Shown here piece by piece: positions 50,182-58,828 of a stretch of 64,000 nucleotides of DNA (positions are counted from its first letter, which is position 1; every line of letters begins with the position of its first letter). Origin of the DNA: Kocuria sp. (GTDB taxonomy: Bacteria; Actinomycetota; Actinomycetes; Actinomycetales; Micrococcaceae). The position numbers and the translations under genes were made by a program. The stretch covers positions 124,001 to 188,000 of the forward strand of contig JAUNHG010000003.1 of assembly GCA_030524035.1 (NCBI GenBank), read 5' to 3'. Under the pieces are notes generated by a model. That model searched no databases. It had not been told where the DNA came from and saw nothing but the letters and a program-made list of their open reading frames with translations.

Positions 50182-52194
50182 ATGTTCACGCCGAAAAATG
50201 ACACCAACCCTCCTCAGCCTGTCGATTGCCTCATTTTTCACCAATTTGATGCCGCCAAAACTTCACCCGGTGGCATAGACACGGTCATCCGCGGCATCCT
50301 GAAGTACACCCACCCACCCACCAGTATTGCGGTGGTCGGCGTAGACACCACTGCCGATGACGGCACTCGATCCTTGGGAACCTGGGAAATTCATCACCTG
50401 GGAAAACGGACCATCTATTTCCTCCCCGTTGCTCGATTTGATCCAGCGAATCAGAACCGACGTATACCGCATACCCTGCGCCTGGTAGCCGGGCTGGTGC
50501 GCTATCGAGCACGTATTCCCCGGGCGCGCACCGTCCAGTGCCACCGGATGGACACTGCGTTAGCAACCCGCCTCCTCTTACCGGCACCCTTGATGTACTT
50601 CATCCACACCCAGGTAGGGGGTACCACTGGGAGCTCATCAGATTCCTTCTGGAGGTTTTTGGGCAAAATACACCCCACTTTAGAAAAGACGATCACCCAA
50701 GGTTCATCACGCGTCTATGCCTTCAGCCCAGAACGGATATCCCAGGTTCAACAGTGGAACCCCATTGCTGAGCTATCGCCAACCTGGTGGGATCCCGAAC
50801 AGTTAAAAGCCGCCCAGCAGCCACATGAAACCCCTGATCCCTACCGCATTTTGTGGGTTGGGCGCATTGAAAAACTTAAAGATCCTGACCTTGCCGTCGC
50901 TGCCATCCGGGAACTCGTTCACCAATACCCAGAGAAACCGTGGTCTCTTCACTTCTACGGACCCGGCACACAAACTGATCACCTCAAGGCCGTGATCGCG
51001 GCCCAAGACTCCCCCGTAGCCCACCGGATTCACGTTCATGGGCGCGTGGAACCCGAGGAAATTACCCGCCAACAAGCCCGCAGCGGGGTTTTCCTGATGA
51101 CCTCATTCCCCGGGTACGAAGGCTTCCCCACGGTCATTGTGGAGTCCTTGGCTACAGGATTACCCGTTGTGGTCACGGACGGCGCCGACCCTGGACATCT
51201 GGTTCGCGACGGGGTCAACGGATTTGTGACCAACAGGGACGCACGGACCATCGCAGAACGCATCGCCGAATCCACCACATTAGATAGATCACACATTCCC
51301 GCCACCGTGTCACACCTCAGTGCCCCCAGGATCGTGAACACCATCATGGCCACGGTAGGGAAACACGATGACCCCACCAACGCTGAGGAAACAGACACCA
51401 AAAAAGCGGCGCGCGCTCTATGGAACGATGGGCTGATCATGCGGCGCTCACGTTCTGGGGTTAAGCTCAATGAACTTCCTCTACAGACCGGTCCGCTGCC
51501 GACCGTTACCGAGCACATCGACCGGTTACGTCTCCAAGAATCCCCACAGCTTGTGGTGACCGCCAACGTAGATCAGGTCATTCATCTGAAAAAATCAACC
51601 ACGCTACGGCAGGCCTATAGCATCGCGGGGCTACGGCTGATCGACGGAATGCCCTTAGTGTGGGTGGCCAAAGCACTGGGGGATCGGCATGCGCACCGTC
51701 ACACGGGCGCTGACCTATTACCGACTTACGCCAAGCTATCGGCTGAACGCGGCCTGCGGTTGGTGATTACCGGTGGCGCCGACGCCGTGGTGGAACGCGC
51801 CGCAGAAAATCTGCGCAAGGCAAACCCGGGGTCTGATATCCGTACCGTACCCTTCCCATTTCTCACCTCTTCCGATGACCCCCGCTCCGCCGAGGTTGTA
51901 GAAGCCCTCCAGGGCATCTCCCCGGATATCGTTTTTCTCTGCCTGGGTTCCCCCAAACAGGAAGACTGGTTTCTGACATGGCGTGATGAGCTTCCCATGG
52001 CCGTGTACATCGGTGCGGGGGCTGCGGTTGATTTCGCGGCTGGGGCTCGTAAGCGGGCGCCCCTATACATTCAACGGGCCAGCCTGGAATGGGTATGGCG
52101 AGTAGCACAGGAACCACGCCGCTTGGTGGGCCGATATTTTCTGGATGGCCCGAAGTTCCTTCCGGTGGCGGTCAGGTCTTTAATACACCGGTAA
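50182..52194 (+). CDS. Fused GT4-GT26 glycosyltransferase
   Basis: A 670-residue protein joining two glycosyltransferases. The N-terminal part (about 10-400) is GT4/GT-B: YRILWVGRIEKLKDPDLAV, then SFPGYEGFPTVIVESLATGLPVV with the Glu-x7-Glu nucleotide-sugar site. After a linker (about 405-440), residues 440-670 are a WecG/TagA/CpsF (GT26) domain: LIDGMPLVWVAKALG, LCLGSPKQEDWF, GAGAAVDFAAG, and LEWVWRVAQEPRRLVGRY. ATG 50182 follows GGGAG by six bases. GT26 enzymes add the second sugar to an undecaprenyl-linked primer, so this protein may carry out two successive steps. It converges on the flippase with a 9-bp gap. Confidence 0.88.
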   Translation: MFTPKNDTNPPQPVDCLIFHQFDAAKTSPGGIDTVIRGILKYTHPPTSIAVVGVDTTADDGTRSLGTWEIHHLGKRTIYFLPVARFDPANQNRRIPHTLRLVAGLVRYRARIPRARTVQCHRMDTALATRLLLPAPLMYFIHTQVGGTTGSSSDSFWRFLGKIHPTLEKTITQGSSRVYAFSPERISQVQQWNPIAELSPTWWDPEQLKAAQQPHETPDPYRILWVGRIEKLKDPDLAVAAIRELVHQYPEKPWSLHFYGPGTQTDHLKAVIAAQDSPVAHRIHVHGRVEPEEITRQQARSGVFLMTSFPGYEGFPTVIVESLATGLPVVVTDGADPGHLVRDGVNGFVTNRDARTIAERIAESTTLDRSHIPATVSHLSAPRIVNTIMATVGKHDDPTNAEETDTKKAARALWNDGLIMRRSRSGVKLNELPLQTGPLPTVTEHIDRLRLQESPQLVVTANVDQVIHLKKSTTLRQAYSIAGLRLIDGMPLVWVAKALGDRHAHRHTGADLLPTYAKLSAERGLRLVITGGADAVVERAAENLRKANPGSDIRTVPFPFLTSSDDPRSAEVVEALQGISPDIVFLCLGSPKQEDWFLTWRDELPMAVYIGAGAAVDFAAGARKRAPLYIQRASLEWVWRVAQEPRRLVGRYFLDGPKFLPVAVRSLIHR

Positions 52195-52203
52195 GAACAG
52201 GTT

Positions 52204-53478
52204 TTAGACCCTCACCTGCTGGAAGATCAGTATGGCTATGGCACCCACCGCCACGGCACCCAAGAAACGCAAGACGGCTGGCCACGGGACCACTTTGCGA
52301 GTGAGGGCCAGCAACAAGACACATTCCACGAGCTCTCTGACCACCAACAGCCATGCAGCTAACTGGAAGTTGTGGACGGCTGTTAGAGCAATCGGTAGAG
52401 CCAAGATCACCCCAACCACCTTGAGGGGCGACGCCATCGCAATGCGATCTGCTTTGAGCAAGTAGACGGATAACGGCCAGTTCAGGGTGGTCACCACACA
52501 GCTCAAAGCCATTAGTGGCACAGCGTTAATAGCCGGATCCCATTCGGAACTGAGCATCAGCGGCAAAACAGTCAACGCAATCACCACCACACAAGTTTCG
52601 ATCACGAGGGTCATCACCAGGGCACGGTCAAGGAGTTTCTGCCCGACGACTCTCTGGGTGTATTCGTCACCGGAGAAAATCGCTGGCCGCAGGACGTTGG
52701 TGGTTGATACCGCTAATGAATCCCCCGCCGACCGGGCAATGTTTTGCGCAAAAGACCATTGGCCCAACACGGCAGGTCCAGCGAAGATACTGACCAGGAA
52801 ACGGTCTGTTTGGGACTGAAACCAGCCCAAAAGTTGATACCCGGACATGTGGGCCAGTTCAGGCTTAGGTCGGCGTCGCAAGGATTCCTGCAACTGTTCA
52901 TCCGTCACCTGCACTTTGACTCGTTTGACGGCGCGCACCACTGCCCAAGTGAAAAACACTTCTGTGAGCACCGCTTGAATGGACGATGCCACAATGCTGT
53001 GTGTGAGGTACAGCATGGGGATGCTCACCGCCAAGCTCACGAAAGTTGCCATGGACTGGTGCCTGGCCAAGGACTGCCAAGACCCATGGAGTTGTAGATC
53101 TGCGATGGCGCGAACCCTCACGGCGGTGGCAACAGGCATGAACAAGAGGGGTGTCACACCCCATATCACAGGCCGGAGGTCTGGACTCAAAAAGAACCAA
53201 ATCCCCACCAATCCCAATGCGATGATGGCTGTCCCAGCCCACGAAACCCACCACTGATACTTGGCAATAAAACGGCGTCCTTTGCGGGAGGGAACGGCAG
53301 AAATAGCAACGCCGCGCACTGACCCATCGGTCATGGTCTGCACGAGCATGACCAGCATCATGCTCAGCGTATACACGCCGACTTCTGCAGGTGGCACCAC
53401 TGTTGCCAGCAGCAACATGACAAAAGCCGTTCCACCGCGGGGAACCATTCGCTCCACAAATGCCCATACACTGCTCAT
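52204..53478 (-). CDS. Wzx-like polysaccharide flippase
   Basis: A 424-residue membrane protein with about 12 helices of the MOP (oligosaccharidyl-lipid flippase) superfamily. It should move lipid-linked repeat units across the membrane. The segment GYQLLGWFQSQTDRFLVSIFAGPAVLGQWSFAQNIA near 250-290 is typical of the second half of Wzx/PST proteins. ATG 53478 overlaps the stop of the upstream ligase-like gene by 4 bp, with AAGGA about ten bases upstream. It is the last gene of a three-gene minus-strand group. Confidence 0.85.
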   Translation of the reverse strand: MSSVWAFVERMVPRGGTAFVMLLLATVVPPAEVGVYTLSMMLVMLVQTMTDGSVRGVAISAVPSRKGRRFIAKYQWWVSWAGTAIIALGLVGIWFFLSPDLRPVIWGVTPLLFMPVATAVRVRAIADLQLHGSWQSLARHQSMATFVSLAVSIPMLYLTHSIVASSIQAVLTEVFFTWAVVRAVKRVKVQVTDEQLQESLRRRPKPELAHMSGYQLLGWFQSQTDRFLVSIFAGPAVLGQWSFAQNIARSAGDSLAVSTTNVLRPAIFSGDEYTQRVVGQKLLDRALVMTLVIETCVVVIALTVLPLMLSSEWDPAINAVPLMALSCVVTTLNWPLSVYLLKADRIAMASPLKVVGVILALPIALTAVHNFQLAAWLLVVRELVECVLLLALTRKVVPWPAVLRFLGAVAVGAIAILIFQQVRV

Positions 53479-54797
53479 CCGGTGTAAGTCCTTGACGACA
53501 CCGCTGCAGTACTGTGCGCACCTTTCAGAGAAGAGTCGATACCCCAAGCCCTCCGTGGCGGTTCATCGTCATGAGTGGCTGTGAGCCCGTGACCGATCAC
53601 AAAGGCCGAAAGGTAGAGCGCAGCCGCATAGTTCAGGATGTTGTCCATGGAACCCACACAGAAAATCACCACGATGGTTCCGAGCACCGCAGAGGATTCG
53701 CGGCCAGCAATTGCGCGGCGTTTCCAGGCCAACATCGCCAGCACAATCAGGGCACCTGTGGCAGTTGCCAAACCCACGATTCCCGTTTCAACCAGTAATT
53801 GAATCGGTCCACTATGTGGCGGGCTCCCCAATGGAATGATGCGTTCCCCAGTGGAGGACAAACCATGGCCCAACCACGGTTTCTCCGCCCAGATTTCCAG
53901 CAATCGATTCCAGTTAATCAACCTCCACTCCAAACTATTGGCGCTATCAGCGCTTATCCCCGTGGCATCTAGGTTCATGTTCTGAAACTCGCCGATCCGC
54001 GCGTTAATCTGCGGAACAAACAACATCGCGATGCCCGCCACCACAATCGCCCCCAGTTCCAGTACTTTCCGAAACACAGACACCCCGGTGGCGGCCACAC
54101 GCATCAGGATCCCCGCCAGGAACAGCGCCACCAGCGCACTGAGGTTCTGTGTGGTCAACGCCGCCCACACACTCAACAGCCCCACAAGCACGGCCAATGC
54201 AGAACGCCGCCGAGATACCAGATACCAACAAAACAAAGCACCTAGAGCATAAAAAGCACCTGCAGGATTGGGGTGGGAGAACGTACCCATAACCCGACCG
54301 GTATCCGCCTGAAAAGTTCCCGGGATCTGAACCATGGTGGCAACCAGCTGATAAACAACCGGAATCGCAATCGCCCACAAAATGCCGTATTCAAATCTTT
54401 TGCCATGCTCCGGGGGCACACGGGTGGCTGCCAGGGCTGCGGCAGGTAACGAAAACCACCGCAGGGCTTCCCCCAGGGCAGTGACCCCCAAACCGGCCCC
54501 CACGTAGGCGGTTAATCCAAAAAATGCACACCACAGTCCAGCGAGCAGAGCCCACGTTAAAGCGCGCCGGGATAGTGGCTTGTACCAGGGCACCAGAAGG
54601 CACGTCACCATGCCAATGGCAACTACTGCCCCCAGAACCCCCGGTGGCAACGGTGACTGTCCGGTACTCAGCCCCCAATCTCCAAGAGCACGCACCAGCA
54701 CCAGGAGCGTAAAAATCTGCCACAGTGGAACCAGCGGGGCAATCATGACCAGTCCCGTTGCAGCCACAACGGCAATCACTATGACGATTTCAGGCAT
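53475..54797 (-). CDS. O-antigen ligase/polymerase-like membrane protein
   Basis: A 440-residue protein with about 10-12 helices and the Wzy_C (O-antigen ligase) pattern: GTFSHPNPAGAFYALGALF near 210-230 and the large extracytoplasmic loop with ENPWLGHGLSSTGERI-like sequence (here EKPWLGHGLSSTGERII), a conserved motif before the last helices. It would polymerise or ligate undecaprenyl-linked glycans. ATG 54797 overlaps the preceding glycosyltransferase stop by 8 bp. A second membrane protein of the same class lies at 60056, so one may be the polymerase and the other a ligase. Confidence 0.84.
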   Translation of the reverse strand: MPEIVIVIAVVAATGLVMIAPLVPLWQIFTLLVLVRALGDWGLSTGQSPLPPGVLGAVVAIGMVTCLLVPWYKPLSRRALTWALLAGLWCAFFGLTAYVGAGLGVTALGEALRWFSLPAAALAATRVPPEHGKRFEYGILWAIAIPVVYQLVATMVQIPGTFQADTGRVMGTFSHPNPAGAFYALGALFCWYLVSRRRSALAVLVGLLSVWAALTTQNLSALVALFLAGILMRVAATGVSVFRKVLELGAIVVAGIAMLFVPQINARIGEFQNMNLDATGISADSANSLEWRLINWNRLLEIWAEKPWLGHGLSSTGERIIPLGSPPHSGPIQLLVETGIVGLATATGALIVLAMLAWKRRAIAGRESSAVLGTIVVIFCVGSMDNILNYAAALYLSAFVIGHGLTATHDDEPPRRAWGIDSSLKGAHSTAAVSSRTYTG

Positions 54798-55704
54798 GAG
54801 CGGCACCTTCAGCCATGCTGCGTAACCGCGCGATACGACGAGTCTTGAGGAACACCCTGTCCCACCACCGCACCGCAGGATCAGCCGCCAGACTGGCTTC
54901 CAGCACATCCGCGAGTGCCGCGATTTCCCCCCGTTGCTGAGCCGAAAGTTGATTTCGATCAGTTTGTAATGCGGGGAAAATCTCAAACCGGCGGCCTGTG
55001 GCAACCTCCGTCAGATGAGCATGCGACTGCGCCAACCACTCAGATTCACGCAGGGCCGCATGATGATGTTCCGACTGTGTGACCTGATCCTGGTGCGACC
55101 GATACAAATACCCTTGCCACGGGACACGCACGATCGTGCATCCCTCTAGTACTGCCCGCATCCAAAGGTCATAATCCTCAGCTTCCACATCACGGTAGCC
55201 ACCTAGTTCAAACAGTGCTTCACGACGGGCAAGAACCGCCCCGTGAAACAGACTGTTGTCGACAACCAGGTCATATTTCACCGCCGCCGCCCCCAAAGGC
55301 CAGGGCACTGTGGGACGAATAGGGCGGAGGCAATCGTCAACATTCAACGCTCCCGTGAAACAAAAATCGACGCCCAGTGACTTCGCAATCATCCAGGCAG
55401 GCTGAAACCTCCAGGGCAAGCAGACATCATCTGCATCCATGCGGGCAATCCATGGACTACTCGCGTGGTGAACCAACCAGTCCAGGGCAACACCAACCCC
55501 ACCGTTGTCGGAAGCGCGATGCCAACGCACACGAAGGTCACGACGTGCCCAACCCTCAAGGATCTCTGGGGTCCGGTCAGTACTGGCGTCGTCGTATACC
55601 AACACCGCGCCACCGCGCGGCAATGCCACCAAAGTAGATGCGATGGCACGGTCAATCGTTCTCTCTGCGTTATACGCAGGCATTAACACGGTCAATTTCG
55701 GCAT
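54790..55704 (-). CDS. GT2-family glycosyltransferase
   Basis: A 304-residue GT-A fold enzyme. LTVLMPAYNAERTIDRAIAS opens the fold; DDAS near 40 and the DxD motif in ARMDADDVCLP near 95 bind the metal and nucleotide sugar; ESEDYDLW-like EAEDYDLWMR near 175 holds the catalytic base. ATG 55704 has GGGGG five bases upstream. It is the first gene of the minus-strand group with the ligase and flippase. The sugar is unknown. Confidence 0.88.
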   Translation of the reverse strand: MPKLTVLMPAYNAERTIDRAIASTLVALPRGGAVLVYDDASTDRTPEILEGWARRDLRVRWHRASDNGGVGVALDWLVHHASSPWIARMDADDVCLPWRFQPAWMIAKSLGVDFCFTGALNVDDCLRPIRPTVPWPLGAAAVKYDLVVDNSLFHGAVLARREALFELGGYRDVEAEDYDLWMRAVLEGCTIVRVPWQGYLYRSHQDQVTQSEHHHAALRESEWLAQSHAHLTEVATGRRFEIFPALQTDRNQLSAQQRGEIAALADVLEASLAADPAVRWWDRVFLKTRRIARLRSMAEGAAHA

Positions 55705-55925
55705 CGGAGCCCCCTGAACACTTTGCGCCCTCGCGCCTTTACCGCACCGGTTTTTGGGTCTCCCCAATGCCTACACCTAAATTCAATGCTAAAGCAACAA
55801 AGATGACGCAGAGAACTCCCAACCATGCCACAGCCCAAAAGTCACATTTGACACCTGATAATGCATGCAAGTGAATCGGTCTGTACGATCCGCAGAAGGA
55901 TCCACACTCGGCTACGGGAAGATGA
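55705..55925. promoter_or_regulatory. Divergent region before the first Wzz-like gene
   Basis: A consensus -35 TTGACA is at 55848-55853; the best -10 at 17-bp spacing (GTGAAT, 55871) is weak. GATAAT at 55857-55862 overlaps on the same strand and could be an alternative -10. No gene is seen. Confidence 0.3.
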
Positions 55926-56558
55926 GTGATGACGTTACGCGACTACATTGTGATCTTGAGGCAAGGGTGGATAGCCATCATCGTCTGCAGCGTCTTGGGG
56001 GCCATGACAGGCTGGGGCCTGGCCGCAATGCAGCCTCGCGAATACACCGCAACATCGGAGCTCTACGTTTCCATTGCTGACGACGGCGAACTTAGCTCCA
56101 TCTTCCAGATGGGCGAATACATGCGCTCACAGATGGTGACGTATTCCGAACTGGCTGATACCCCCGTGGTTTTGGACTCCGCCCGGGAGAAGATGGACCA
56201 ACCGGTCAGCAATGAGGAACTGTCCCAGATGGTCTCGGTCACTATCCCCTCGGAGTCGTACGTCATCGAGGTCAATGCCAATGCCTCCGACCCCAAACTG
56301 TCAGCCGATGCCGCACAAGCAGTGGCTGACAGCCTCAGCGAAGCCGTAGCAGATTTAGCTCCTGAGTACGACAACCGTTCAGTGGTGACACTGCGGTCAA
56401 TCCGTCAGGCGGAAACCCCGCAAGACCCCGCCCAGGTGCCGTGGACTTTATGGGCAGGGGCAGGGCTGGTCATCGGCGCAATCATCGGCCTCCTCCTGGC
56501 CTTCGTAAAGCACGCATTACGACAAGATCGACCAGCCAACCACACCCGGGACGCATAG
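55926..56558 (+). CDS. Wzz/YveK-like polysaccharide co-polymerase
   Basis: A 210-residue chain-length regulator with an N-terminal helix (about 15-35), an extracytoplasmic region of about 130 residues and a second helix (about 172-195). The opening RDYIVILRQGWIAIIVCSVLGAMTGWGLA and YTATSELYVSI are typical Wzz starts. No kinase domain is fused and no kinase gene is seen nearby. The start may be GTG 55926 or ATG 55929. It converges on the next glycosyltransferase with a 13-bp gap. Confidence 0.85.
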   Translation: MMTLRDYIVILRQGWIAIIVCSVLGAMTGWGLAAMQPREYTATSELYVSIADDGELSSIFQMGEYMRSQMVTYSELADTPVVLDSAREKMDQPVSNEELSQMVSVTIPSESYVIEVNANASDPKLSADAAQAVADSLSEAVADLAPEYDNRSVVTLRSIRQAETPQDPAQVPWTLWAGAGLVIGAIIGLLLAFVKHALRQDRPANHTRDA

Positions 56559-56571
56559 CAATGAGTCGGGA

Positions 56572-57681
56572 TTACCGACCCAGGGAGGGGTCGTAATCCA
56601 CGTATTCGTCGATCTTTCCCTGGCGCTTTTGCAGCCATTTCATACCACCGGGCAGTTGCGAAATCTTCTGTTTGATCACCACGCGTTTTTGGGCAGGCAT
56701 CACACTAGCCGCGGCGCTGAGCTGCTGCTTAGCCTCGTCAAGATTCCCCGCACGCAGATTGGCTGCCATGGCCTTGAGCAACCCCTGAGGAGAACCAACT
56801 TGCAGACGCCGCTGCACAAATGCGATTTCGGCCGGGGTCATCTGATCACGAAAACGTTCGAGATTACGCCGCAGGGCTTCATCCTCCCCCGCATCCATGG
56901 CTTCCCTGTTGGACATCATGGAACCCGCCGTCCACCAGATCATGCACAACACCTCGGAGGTGCGATGAAAACGCCACCCGGAGTACACCGCACGAATCCA
57001 AAATTCCCAGTCCTCCACGAACTCCATGGTCTCGTCAAAGGTGCCTACTTCTTCAAAAAAGCGGCGGGGGAACAATGTGGTAAACGCACCAAAGTTGTAC
57101 TGCAGGATCACTTCGCGTTGCTTCATCGGAGCTGGCATGGGTTCGCGGTACATGGGGCGAGTAGTATCCAGGCCCCCACTCGTGACCTCTACTGCCTGCG
57201 GCAACACTAGCCAGTTACCCTCGCCCAGCTTCTCCCGCTCCGCCATCATGTGTGTGATAGCGCCAGGCAAAAAAGCATCATCGGAATCAAGGAACACAAT
57301 CCACTCGCCGGTGGATAGATCCAACCCCACATTACGCGCAGAGGCCACCCCTCCATTTTTTTTGGTGGTGGTGATGAACGTGCGACCCGGAATATTCATG
57401 GCGGCGTACACGGCGACAACATCCATCGCGTTATCCGGCGACTCATCATCCACCACAATGATTTCCAGGTTCGGCCAAGTTTGTCGCAGCAAAGACGATA
57501 TTGTCTCCCCCACACTCAGACGGCTGTTGTACACCGGAACGATCACAGACACTAAGGGATGCTGCGTATCGTCCACCGTCACACCAGAACCCTGCGTGAC
57601 AGAAGCCACAGCTGTTTCAGGTTCTGTAGTGTCGACTGTAGTGCGGACGTCCACAAGATGGTCTTGCTGGTCAGACTTCAT
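56572..57681 (-). CDS. GT2-family glycosyltransferase
   Basis: A 369-residue enzyme with a GT-A domain. VSVIVPVYNSRLSVGETISSLLRQTW, VDDESPDN, NGGVASARNVGLDLSTGEWIVFLDSDD (the DxD-type metal site) and FVEDWEFWIRA (catalytic acid region) are all present. About 40 N-terminal polar residues precede the fold, and a roughly 100-residue helical, basic tail follows. ATG 57681 follows GAGGAG closely. It is a single gene, between two plus-strand Wzz-like genes. Confidence 0.88.
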   Translation of the reverse strand: MKSDQQDHLVDVRTTVDTTEPETAVASVTQGSGVTVDDTQHPLVSVIVPVYNSRLSVGETISSLLRQTWPNLEIIVVDDESPDNAMDVVAVYAAMNIPGRTFITTTKKNGGVASARNVGLDLSTGEWIVFLDSDDAFLPGAITHMMAEREKLGEGNWLVLPQAVEVTSGGLDTTRPMYREPMPAPMKQREVILQYNFGAFTTLFPRRFFEEVGTFDETMEFVEDWEFWIRAVYSGWRFHRTSEVLCMIWWTAGSMMSNREAMDAGEDEALRRNLERFRDQMTPAEIAFVQRRLQVGSPQGLLKAMAANLRAGNLDEAKQQLSAAASVMPAQKRVVIKQKISQLPGGMKWLQKRQGKIDEYVDYDPSLGR

Positions 57682-58133
57682 AGTGCTCCTCATCTGCTCT
57701 TATGTCTTCGCTCCCACATCTCGACAATTGTCAGACGCATCCGACTGGTGGAAGAGCGTGGTGTTGACCGGTAGCTGACGCGAACGTGTCGCGCAGGTAT
57801 TCCGTTCTGTGAAGCAGATACCGTAACGCAATATTGCGCCCAGGAACCGCTTTGATCAGCGTGATTTTACCGATCACGTTCCATCTGAGTGCAGCGGCGT
57901 GTCCACACATCTGTGCATGTAATAGGTCTCATCCTGCTCCCACACCCACCGTTTTGAGTGAATCCCATGTATCGTCACCAGACGCAGGAGTAGTTGCATG
58001 CCCTCACTCGGGTGTCCTCCCGATGGCGCACAGCTTTCCCGCACATCGACGGCGGCGGTCCAACATCGTCCATCGTCTTCATCCGAAGCCAGAGCTTCGG
58101 GTGTTCAACGGGTTGAATTTGAAGGGGAACACC
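57682..58133. promoter_or_regulatory. Upstream region of second Wzz operon
   Basis: A 452-bp gap without a supported gene. It contains a perfect palindrome CGCAATATTGCG (57827-57838), an inverted repeat CGTGAT-N7-ATCACG (57860-57878), and a 7-bp hairpin CCGAAGC/GCTTCGG (58083-58100) just before the SD. A longer in-frame extension of the Wzz-like gene (from 57834) lacks typical coding character. These are candidate operator and attenuator sites. Confidence 0.4.
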
Positions 58134-58745
58134 GTGACGCTTGCGCGTTATCTCAAGGCACTGCGCCGCATGTGGCCGATCGTCCTGATCACGACTGTTA
58201 TTGGTCTCGGGCTAGGATTCGGCTCTGCCATGATCATGCCCAAGTCGTACGAGGCTCAATCGACAATCTTCGTCAATGTCTCTGAGTCAGGCACCGTACA
58301 GGACCTCCAAATGGGTGAACAATTCGCCCAAGCCCGTGCGGCCTCCTACGCAGCCATCGGAACCTCATCTCGTGTACTGGAACCAGCTGCCGAAAAAGTC
58401 GGCGATGGCGCGACGGCGTCGTCACTCAAGGGCCAAGTCACCGTGACTAACTCGCCGAATACCGCCGTGGTGACAGTTACCGGCACCGACGGCGACCCAC
58501 AAAAAGCCGCAGACATCACCCAAGCTGCTGCTCAGTCCCTCGTGGATACATCCGCTGAACTGGAAGGTGCCGATAACGCCGAGAGCTCCCCCGTGCAGCT
58601 CAGCATTGTGCAAGAAGCGGTGGTACCAAGTTCTGCCTCCGCGCCCTCAGTGTCTATGAACGCGATGGTGGGCGCTGTGGTAGGCCTCGTGATCGGCCTA
58701 CTGTTGGTCCTAGCTCGCGCCGGAACCACCCGACGCAACAGCTGA
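58134..58745 (+). CDS. Wzz/YveK-like polysaccharide co-polymerase
   Basis: A 203-residue protein with the same two-helix layout as the one at 55926: helix near 15-37, extracytoplasmic part, helix near 175-195. MIMPKSYEAQSTIFVNVSESGTVQDLQMGEQFAQARAASYA is a Wzz-type stretch. GTG 58134 is chosen because AAGGGG lies six bases upstream. It likely sets chain length for the polymer. It is the first gene of a four-gene plus-strand group with two glycosyltransferases and a polymerase. The tail after helix 2 is short and has no kinase. Confidence 0.85.
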   Translation: MTLARYLKALRRMWPIVLITTVIGLGLGFGSAMIMPKSYEAQSTIFVNVSESGTVQDLQMGEQFAQARAASYAAIGTSSRVLEPAAEKVGDGATASSLKGQVTVTNSPNTAVVTVTGTDGDPQKAADITQAAAQSLVDTSAELEGADNAESSPVQLSIVQEAVVPSSASAPSVSMNAMVGAVVGLVIGLLLVLARAGTTRRNS

Positions 58746-58828
58746 GACGTTTCCGGTCAGGGTTCAGCACAGCACTCTGACCAGTCCGGTTCCGGTTTTT
58801 ACACCCTGCATACGGCAAGGAGTCTGTG

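Noticed and set aside
57834-58133. Extended N-terminus of the second Wzz-like protein
   Set aside because: A 100-residue Pro/His/Arg-rich extension before the first helix is unlike the family; GTG 58134 has a good SD.
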